From the NCBI GenBank assembly GCA_002440045.1, contig DJRI01000158.1, positions 1-6,662 on the forward strand: DNA of 6,662 nucleotides. Direction: 5' to 3'. The stretch comes from Ruminococcaceae bacterium UBA6364. GTDB taxonomy: Bacteria; Bacillota; Clostridia; Oscillospirales; Acutalibacteraceae. Positions 1 to 5,674 of the stretch are shown in pieces (the first letter of the stretch is position 1; each line of letters starts with the position of its first letter). The notes below the pieces were generated by a model. It ran no database searches. It was not told the DNA's origin and saw only the letters and a program-made list of their open reading frames with translations. The position numbers were made by a program, and so were the translations under genes.

Positions 1-867
1 CTTTTTCGGAATATCTTCAAATTCGTCGCTTAAAACAACGTCGCCGTCGGGCATAACAAAGCTTAAATAATCGCTTGCTTCGCCGTTTATCAAAATACTG
101 CCCGCTTTAAGGCGTTTGCCGTTTTCGGGCTTTACGGTAATATTGACAGTTTCGCCCTTTGCGGCGCTCGGCGGGTTAACCTCGAGCGTGCCGCCCGTAA
201 GCAAGGATACCGTTATTTTATGAAGCACGGTGCCCTCGTCAGGCTCCCACTTAACATAAATTACAGTGCCTTTTTTTGCAATATCCTTTGAAAAATCCCA
301 AGGAGTTTCAAAATCGGGGTCAGAAAACCACCCTGCGAATTTAAAACCCTTGCGCTCCGGCTTTTCCTGCGGCTCGGGAACGGTGCTTTCTTCTTCAAGG
401 TCGAATTTAAGCCGTTCTTCGCCGTTGTTAAGCTCAATATAAACGGTAAATTTGCCGTCGTCCTCGGTTTCTTCGTCACTGTCAGAGTTGCCGCGGCTTG
501 AGTTGTTATTTCTGCGGTCGGAATTTCCGCCGTTGCCGGAATTGCCCGAGCCTGAACCCGAGCCGTTATTATTATTCCGTCTTGTTTCGGTTTCGGCGGC
601 AGGCTTTGTTTCGGGCGTATTGTCCCTTTTTGTTTCGCCGCTTTCTGTAGATGACGGCTCGCTGTTTTCGCTTTCTTCGGGCGGCTCTGTCGAAGCGTCG
701 CCGCCGCCTTCCGTATCGGGCTCTGTTTCGCTTATTATAACCGTTTCGCTTTGCGATTCGCTTTCGCCCTCGGTGTCTGAGGTCGCAAACGCCGAAACGG
801 AAGTAAACAACACCGTAACAGCAATTAAAAGCGCAATAAATCCGAATTTAATTTGGCTGAATTTCAT
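1..867 (-). CDS. Secreted InlB B-repeat (Listeria-Bacteroides repeat) protein, N-terminal part
   Basis: Reading the minus strand from the ATG at 867 gives 289 codons with no stop up to the left edge, so the C-terminus is missing. Residues 1-28 form a signal peptide: basic start MKFSQIKFG, hydrophobic core, and a likely cleavage after AFA. Residues 29-138 are a low-complexity linker rich in Glu, Ser, Thr, Asp, Asn and Gly with no hydrophobic stretch, likely an extended stalk. Residues about 140-209 match the InlB B-repeat fold (Flg_new type), with the hallmark GFKFAGWFSDPDF and a closing VKWEP. Residues about 218-289 resemble a divergent second repeat, with TVKPENG and the typical FVMPDGDV strand. 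Such repeats occur in surface adhesins and wall-attached proteins of Firmicutes; the ligand cannot be told. Any anchor (LPXTG, SLH, dockerin) would lie beyond the edge. It is the last visible gene of the row, 11 bases after the oxidoreductase. The export and repeat calls are firm; the role is unknown. Confidence 0.9.
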   Translation of the reverse strand, partial: MKFSQIKFGFIALLIAVTVLFTSVSAFATSDTEGESESQSETVIISETEPDTEGGGDASTEPPEESENSEPSSTESGETKRDNTPETKPAAETETRRNNNNGSGSGSGNSGNGGNSDRRNNNSSRGNSDSDEETEDDGKFTVYIELNNGEERLKFDLEEESTVPEPQEKPERKGFKFAGWFSDPDFETPWDFSKDIAKKGTVIYVKWEPDEGTVLHKITVSLLTGGTLEVNPPSAAKGETVNITVKPENGKRLKAGSILINGEASDYLSFVMPDGDVVLSDEFEDIPKK

Positions 868-875
868 TTAAACCG

Positions 876-880
876 TCCTT
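876..880 (-). promoter_or_regulatory. Ribosome binding site overlapping the upstream stop codon
   Basis: On the minus strand AAGGA lies 8 bases before the ATG at 867 and shares two bases with the TAA stop of the oxidoreductase (879-881). This supports the chosen start of the InlB-repeat protein. It also suggests translational coupling, because ribosomes ending on the upstream gene sit directly on this site. Confidence 0.75.
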
Positions 881-2036
881 AATAAGTGGAATCCATATTT
901 TCGTTGATGACTTCCTTGACCACTTTTTTGTATGTTGAGTTCTTGATTTTCTCATTAAGCAAATCAAGGAAAAGGTCCTCGTCAACAGGCAATTCTACCG
1001 TTTTGCCGAGCCAGCTTGAAAGGAACGCGGCATTTGAAATCATAAGGCCGTTTATGCCCTCCTGACCCTTTGCCGTGAGCGGCTCGTTTCTGAGAATTGC
1101 CGCGGCAAATTTGTTAAGAACCTCAACATGCTGAAGGTTTCTTCCGTCAAGCTCCGCTTCATAAGTTTCATACTCAATTGAAGAAAAGCCTTCGGGTGAT
1201 GTTCTTGTGTGCTCTGCCGTGCTTTCTTTAAGCTCGTCCACAATAAGCTTGCCGTTTTCACAAATAAGCTTTGCTCTGTCAAGCGTTATTTCGAGCCTGT
1301 TTGTACCCGGGTAATCGCCCGTTGTTGTAATAAACGTGCCCGTAGCGCCGTTGGGGTATTGAGCATAAATCATAACGTCGTCTTCGACCTCAATGTCGTG
1401 CCACTTGCCCTCGTGGCAAACAGCCGTTATTTTTTCGGGCATTCCGCAAATCCACTGCCACAAATCAAGCTGATGCGGGCACTGATTAAGAAGCACGCCG
1501 CCGCCCTCGCCGCTCCAGGTTGCGCGCCAGCCGCCCGAGTTATAATAAGCCTGCGTTCTGTACCAATCGGTAATAATCCATGTAACGCGTTTAAGCTCGC
1601 CGAACTTTTTACTGCTTACAATCTCGTGCGCTTTTCTGTAAAGGCAGTTTGTTCTTTGGTTGAACATTATCGCAAATATTTTGTCGCTTTTGTCGGCGAC
1701 CTCGTTCATTTCGCGAACCTGCTTTGTATAAACGCCCGCAGGCTTTTCGCTCATAACGTGAAGCCCCTTGTTAAGAGCCTCGATAACATACGGCGGGTGG
1801 AAATAGTGCGGCGTTGCAATAAGTACTGCGTCAACCTCGCCCGAATCCATAAGCTCCGATGCGGTGTTGTAGCACTTTACGCCCTGAACATTTTCTTTTG
1901 CCCATTTAAGCCTTTCGAGGTTTATGTCGGCAACAGCGGTAATCTCTATTTCGGGAAGCTCGCCTTTAAGGTAGTTTTTAATGTGGCTCGAACCCATATT
2001 ACCGACGCCGATTATACCGAGACGTACCTTGTCCAT
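879..2036 (-). CDS. Gfo/Idh/MocA-family NAD(P)-dependent oxidoreductase
   Basis: This is a complete 385-residue cytoplasmic dehydrogenase of the glucose-fructose oxidoreductase / inositol dehydrogenase / MocA type, which oxidises or reduces a sugar or polyol hydroxyl with NAD(P). Residues 1-120 are a Rossmann domain with the dinucleotide-binding loop GIIGVGNMG at 7-15 and the family's catalytic-lysine motif EKP at 97-99. The C-terminal alpha/beta domain carries GGGVLLNQCPHQLD at 178-191, with the conserved His188; Asn184 stands where many members have Asp. Length is usual for the family. I chose the ATG at 2034-2036 because the Rossmann strand begins right after it and an AAAGG lies upstream. 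An in-frame TTG at 2091-2093 would add 19 unfolded, basic residues encoded by a hairpin and is unlikely. There is no signal peptide. The substrate cannot be read from sequence; the neighbouring GH3 gene favours a released sugar. Family confidence is high; substrate is unknown. Confidence 0.96.
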   Translation of the reverse strand: MDKVRLGIIGVGNMGSSHIKNYLKGELPEIEITAVADINLERLKWAKENVQGVKCYNTASELMDSGEVDAVLIATPHYFHPPYVIEALNKGLHVMSEKPAGVYTKQVREMNEVADKSDKIFAIMFNQRTNCLYRKAHEIVSSKKFGELKRVTWIITDWYRTQAYYNSGGWRATWSGEGGGVLLNQCPHQLDLWQWICGMPEKITAVCHEGKWHDIEVEDDVMIYAQYPNGATGTFITTTGDYPGTNRLEITLDRAKLICENGKLIVDELKESTAEHTRTSPEGFSSIEYETYEAELDGRNLQHVEVLNKFAAAILRNEPLTAKGQEGINGLMISNAAFLSSWLGKTVELPVDEDLFLDLLNEKIKNSTYKKVVKEVINENMDSTY

Positions 2037-2047
2037 AAAAAGACCAA

Positions 2048-2052
2048 CCTTT
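2048..2052 (-). promoter_or_regulatory. Probable ribosome binding site of the oxidoreductase
   Basis: AAAGG on the minus strand stands 11 bases before the ATG at 2036. The spacing is at the long end of the normal range, so the site may be weak. It is the only purine-rich candidate near this start and supports it over the upstream TTG. The same six bases AAAGGT (2047-2052) are complementary to the loop region of the hairpin just upstream. Confidence 0.6.
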
Positions 2053-2058
2053 CTTTCA

Positions 2059-2080
2059 GGCGGCGCAAAGGTGCGCCGCC
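2059..2080 (-). repeat. Perfect 9-bp GC-rich inverted repeat (RNA hairpin) in the intergenic gap
   Basis: In transcript sense the 22 bases read GGCGGCGCA, loop CCTT, TGCGCCGCC: nine uninterrupted pairs, eight of them G-C. It lies 13 bases after the stop of the phosphoesterase gene and 22 bases before the oxidoreductase start. It is followed by TGAAAGAAAGG rather than a T-run; a short TTTTT comes only about 17 bases later. It is therefore not a good intrinsic terminator. It more likely acts as an mRNA stabiliser, a partial attenuator or a translation-modulating hairpin (inference). Confidence 0.8.
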
Positions 2081-2093
2081 GTTCGGGATTCAA

Positions 2094-5000
2094 TTAATAA
2101 TCAATTTCAAGTGCCATGCAAAGTACTCTTCTTGCGTCTGTTACGGTTATTTTGCCGTCGCCGTCAACATCGCATATCTTAACGTCGCCTTCGCTTACGG
2201 GCACTATTTCAAGAGCCATCTGCAAAATAAGTCTTGCGTCCGCGGTCTCAATCTTGCCGTTGCGGTCAGCGTCGCCGAGAAGCGTTGATTTTTGAATTGC
2301 AAACGAGTCTATTTTTTCTGCCGCGCCGTCTTTTACCATATACGCGTCAAAGTAAAGAGAGCTGCCCGAAACCCTTATGCCCGCAAAAACGGGAGCGTCG
2401 GCGTCTACAATCTTTTCCGCCCTCGGGAAGAGCTTGTCGGTTTCGGCGTTGCTTTTTGCTATATAGTTTTTGCAGCCCGAAGCGCCGTCTATGGCATAGA
2501 TTGTTCCGTCGGGGTTGTTATAAGCGTCATATTCTGCGCCGTATGCCGAAACCTTGCCCATATCAACGTCAACAACCTTGTTGCCGTTCATAGCGCCCGT
2601 TCTGAGATAAACGTGGTCGTGACCCTGGAAAACAACATCAATTCCAAGCTCGGGCATAAGCGTCGCAAACTGATTGCGCATAGCGACAACCTCGCTGTCG
2701 TCAAAGTGCGAACCGTTTGAATATATCGCCTTATGAAGCACAACAACCTTCCAGTCTGCATCGGAAGCCTGCGCATCGGACTTGAGCCAATTAAGCTGCT
2801 CTTCGCCGAGACCGTTTTTATCTGCATCATTTGTGTTGAGCATTATAAAGTGAACGTTGTTGTAGTCAAACGAATAGTAATATCCGCTTTCGCTGTTCTG
2901 CGAAACAGAGTCCGGAAGAACAAAGTTGTCGTCAAGAGCAAAATCGCCTTTAGCCTCGTGGTTGCCCGCAACAGGCATTATGGGTGTTGAAAGAAGCTCT
3001 TTTGAGCAGTTAAAGAAATACTTCCAATAGTTAACGTTGCTGCCCTCGTCAACCATATCGCCCGAATGAACTATAAGGTCGGCATCGGGATAAAGCCCTT
3101 TCGCCGCAGAAAGAACGCGATTTACAATAGCATACTGCTTTTCGTTCTGACCCTGGCTGTCGGTAAGATGAAGGAATGTAACCTCGTCTGAGCCGTCTGC
3201 GGTTTTGATAATGCCGCTTTCGCTCCACCAACCGCGGCTTTCGCTGCCTACTCTGTAAGCATATACGCTGTCCTTTTTAAGACCCTCAATTTTAACGGTA
3301 TGTCTGTTAAGATGAAGCGTAAACGGAAGTATTCCGATTATTCCGAGGTCAACGCCCGGGAACGTTCTGTCTTTTGCGGTTGTTTCTTTTGTCAGTGTAA
3401 GATATGACGGATAGCCCGCTTTGCCCTTAAAGCGCGGTGTCTGCGTTTCGCTTTTAAGCTCTACTATTTCAATATCGGCACTGTCGAGAGTGTATTTTGA
3501 ATACCAGCTGATGTTTCTTGTGGTTTCGCTGTTGTTGCCGAGCGAAACAGAGATAAGCGCGGGCAGACGGTAATTGTCAACGGTTGCTTCAACCGCGCAT
3601 TTTCTGTCGTTTACTCTGCCGTTGTGGTCGCCCTTAAACGTGGGGTTCGTATCAGAACCGAAGTCCTGTATAACGTGAGCAAAGGTGTGACCCCATGCCT
3701 CATACTGGCTTTCGGTAAGATATTCTTCCATAATATTGCCGAGAACGCCGTCTATAGAGCCGCCCTTTAACACGCCGAGCTTGTCGAGCATTTTAAGAGC
3801 CGCGTTTACAAGCTGTAAATATGTTGTTTGGGACTTTCTGTCGGTTATGCCCTCGGACTCAAGAGCGTCTTTAATTATTTTTGTAACGTTGCCTTTAAAA
3901 TCATCGCCGAATGCAGCAGTGATTATATCAAGAGCAAGCTGAGTGTAGCCGCCCGCAACGGGGAAATAGCCCGCGAAGAGCTTGTCGGCGTTAACATAAA
4001 GTCCCGAAAGAATTTCGTCCTGCAAAAGCTTATCGACAATAAGCTCATAAAGCTTATCAAACACTTTTTTGCCGAGGTCGCCGTTTTCAAAGCGGTCGAT
4101 AACATCCTGCATAAAGGGGTCGCTTATATCTTCGTCGCCCTGACCCATCTGTGTAAATACAATAATTACAACATCGCCGAATGTGCCGGGCTTATTGGGG
4201 TCGCCGTAGCCGTATTCGTCATAAAGCGTTAAGCAGGGATATTCCGAAACCGGCATATCGCAAAGCTCGTCGATTATTGCATAAAGCGTGTTAAGAGTGT
4301 ATTCGGGGTCTTCAATATACTTTTTGTCTATCTGCTCGCCGAGGTCGTTTACAAACGACATAATGTTCTTGGAAACTGCGCCGAGCGAGTGAGAATAAAG
4401 AAAATCTTCAATATCAAAGAAGCCGTTAATGTAATTTACAATGCCGCCCTGCTCTGAAATATCTGTAAACAGGTTGCCGAGCATCGGCCCGAGAAGCGTG
4501 CGGACATAGCCCTTTGCACCGTCACCGAACATATAGTTGAATGAAAAAGTCTCTCTGTAGGGCTGTTTGTACGTTACGCCCTTTGAAGTAACGGGAAGAA
4601 CGCTATCGCAGTCGGCAGTTTCATAATTGAGTGTTACATTGCCTGTAATGCTTGTGTTAAAAGAAGCAAAACGGATATAATGCGGGAACTCTATAAGAGA
4701 GTTTGTCTGGAGGTCGTAAAGCACCTCGCCGTTGTCGTTTATGTGCTTTGCAACGTCGTTTGAGTGGGAGTGACCGGTGAATATATAGTGAAGTCCCGCG
4801 TCTGCAAGGGTTTCGCTTACTTCAAGATAGTTGTCAAGCACAAAGCCCTGAAGTATTGTTGCCTGAGACTCATAGTGCGGAACAAGGCTCCAGTGGTCAA
4901 CAGCTATCGGGGTCTGACCCTTTTTCTTAGCTGTTTCAAGCTCGTTCAAAACCCACTGCATAACGCCCTCGGTGTAATTGCCGCCGGTTTCGTGGCCGTC

Positions 5001-5657
5001 TTTTCCGTCAGAAGTATTGTCAAAGCTGTACTTGCCTCCGTCAATAAATATAAGTCTGTAGCCGTCAAGCTCGGCGGCATATGAAAGCTGACCCGCAACC
5101 TCGCCGTCTTTCGGAACGTATGCGGAAACAGCATGGTCATAACCGAGGTTAGCGTAAATCTCGCGGAACTCTTCGGGGAGCGTGGACCTTACGGAAACCG
5201 CGCTTTCGCCGTTTTCAAAAGAAGAGGCGTTATAGTTATTTATATCGTGGTTGCCGTTTATAACGAACACCTCAATGCCCGTTTCTTTCTCAAACTCTTC
5301 AAGGCGTTTTGCAAAAGCCTTGTGGCCCTCGTATTCGCCGTTTCTTGTAAGGTCGCCCGGAATAATGACATATTTAAGTCCTTTATCCTCGGCGGCTTTT
5401 TTGAAAGCGGCAAAAGCCGAATCAAGAATGCCTTCTTCGTTGATATACTGTTTGTTGCCGCCTTTTGCAAACGCTTCAAATGCGGCTGTATCCGCCATAT
5501 ACTCCTGCGGATAATAGTGAACGTCGGACATAATACCGAATTTAAGCTCATCGCTTGCGGCAGACACCGCTATAGTTGAAAGCGGCACAAGTCCTAAAAC
5601 CATTGCCACGGTAATAATTACCGACAGCACTCTTTTTGATACCGATATTTTCCTCAT
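2094..5657 (-). CDS. Secreted two-headed metallophosphoesterase with C-terminal dockerin-type repeats
   Basis: This is a complete 1187-residue exported protein. Residues 1-34 are a signal peptide (MRKISVSKRV, hydrophobic core, AVSAA). Head 1, about 38-330, is a calcineurin-like phosphoesterase with every metal-site motif: D45-x-H47, GD at 101-102, GNHD at 135-138, H255, and GHSH at 295-298. Its sequence style resembles secreted cyclic-nucleotide-type phosphodiesterases such as Listeria Lmo2642 (from memory). Residues about 345-690 are not recognised and look mainly helical; the first part may be the helical tail that such enzymes carry. Residues about 698-818 look like the beta-sandwich that precedes purple acid phosphatase domains. 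Head 2, about 826-1070, is a second phosphoesterase: D833-S-Q835, GD at 866-867, GNHE at 898-901, H975, GHDH at 1012-1015. Residues 1128-1187 hold two dockerin-like calcium loops (DADRNGKIETAD and DVDGDGKITVTD). It likely removes phosphate outside the cell. Substrates are unknown. The start is fixed by GGAGG 7 bases upstream, 17 bases after the GH3 stop. Confidence 0.95.
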   Translation of the reverse strand: MRKISVSKRVLSVIITVAMVLGLVPLSTIAVSAASDELKFGIMSDVHYYPQEYMADTAAFEAFAKGGNKQYINEEGILDSAFAAFKKAAEDKGLKYVIIPGDLTRNGEYEGHKAFAKRLEEFEKETGIEVFVINGNHDINNYNASSFENGESAVSVRSTLPEEFREIYANLGYDHAVSAYVPKDGEVAGQLSYAAELDGYRLIFIDGGKYSFDNTSDGKDGHETGGNYTEGVMQWVLNELETAKKKGQTPIAVDHWSLVPHYESQATILQGFVLDNYLEVSETLADAGLHYIFTGHSHSNDVAKHINDNGEVLYDLQTNSLIEFPHYIRFASFNTSITGNVTLNYETADCDSVLPVTSKGVTYKQPYRETFSFNYMFGDGAKGYVRTLLGPMLGNLFTDISEQGGIVNYINGFFDIEDFLYSHSLGAVSKNIMSFVNDLGEQIDKKYIEDPEYTLNTLYAIIDELCDMPVSEYPCLTLYDEYGYGDPNKPGTFGDVVIIVFTQMGQGDEDISDPFMQDVIDRFENGDLGKKVFDKLYELIVDKLLQDEILSGLYVNADKLFAGYFPVAGGYTQLALDIITAAFGDDFKGNVTKIIKDALESEGITDRKSQTTYLQLVNAALKMLDKLGVLKGGSIDGVLGNIMEEYLTESQYEAWGHTFAHVIQDFGSDTNPTFKGDHNGRVNDRKCAVEATVDNYRLPALISVSLGNNSETTRNISWYSKYTLDSADIEIVELKSETQTPRFKGKAGYPSYLTLTKETTAKDRTFPGVDLGIIGILPFTLHLNRHTVKIEGLKKDSVYAYRVGSESRGWWSESGIIKTADGSDEVTFLHLTDSQGQNEKQYAIVNRVLSAAKGLYPDADLIVHSGDMVDEGSNVNYWKYFFNCSKELLSTPIMPVAGNHEAKGDFALDDNFVLPDSVSQNSESGYYYSFDYNNVHFIMLNTNDADKNGLGEEQLNWLKSDAQASDADWKVVVLHKAIYSNGSHFDDSEVVAMRNQFATLMPELGIDVVFQGHDHVYLRTGAMNGNKVVDVDMGKVSAYGAEYDAYNNPDGTIYAIDGASGCKNYIAKSNAETDKLFPRAEKIVDADAPVFAGIRVSGSSLYFDAYMVKDGAAEKIDSFAIQKSTLLGDADRNGKIETADARLILQMALEIVPVSEGDVKICDVDGDGKITVTDARRVLCMALEIDY

Positions 5658-5664
5658 TACATTA

Positions 5665-5669
5665 CCTCC
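5665..5669 (-). promoter_or_regulatory. Strong ribosome binding site of the phosphoesterase gene
   Basis: GGAGG on the minus strand is 7 bases before the ATG at 5657, an ideal spacing. It begins 5 bases after the TAA stop of the GH3 gene (5675-5677), which points to co-transcription. An earlier ATG at 5662-5664 lies only 2 bases from GGAGG and is followed at once by TAA, so it is not the start. Confidence 0.85.
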
Positions 5670-5674
5670 GCAAA

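Noticed and set aside
452..871. A 139-codon open frame on the plus strand rich in Ser, Leu and Pro
   Set aside because: It is the complement of the low-complexity stalk of the InlB-repeat protein. The minus strand gives a signal peptide, a ribosome binding site and a recognised repeat, so this one is a shadow.
2037..2080. Intrinsic terminator between phosphoesterase and oxidoreductase
   Set aside because: The stem is strong, but no T-run follows it directly; the TTTTT lies about 17 bases on and abuts the oxidoreductase start codon. Full termination is unlikely.
2037..2093. N-terminal extension of the oxidoreductase from a TTG at 2091-2093
   Set aside because: The 19 added residues are basic, run through the GC hairpin and precede a normal Rossmann start; the ATG at 2036 with AAAGG upstream fits better.
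2037..2093. Internal promoter for the oxidoreductase
   Set aside because: A TTGAAT follows the stop codon, but no TATAAT-like box stands at a suitable distance; the intervening bases are GC-rich hairpin.
1209..2288. A 359-codon open frame on the plus strand
   Set aside because: It lies antisense to the oxidoreductase and the end of the phosphoesterase, crosses both, has no recognisable domain, and reads as an unstructured Cys/Arg/Val-rich shadow caused by codon bias in the real genes.
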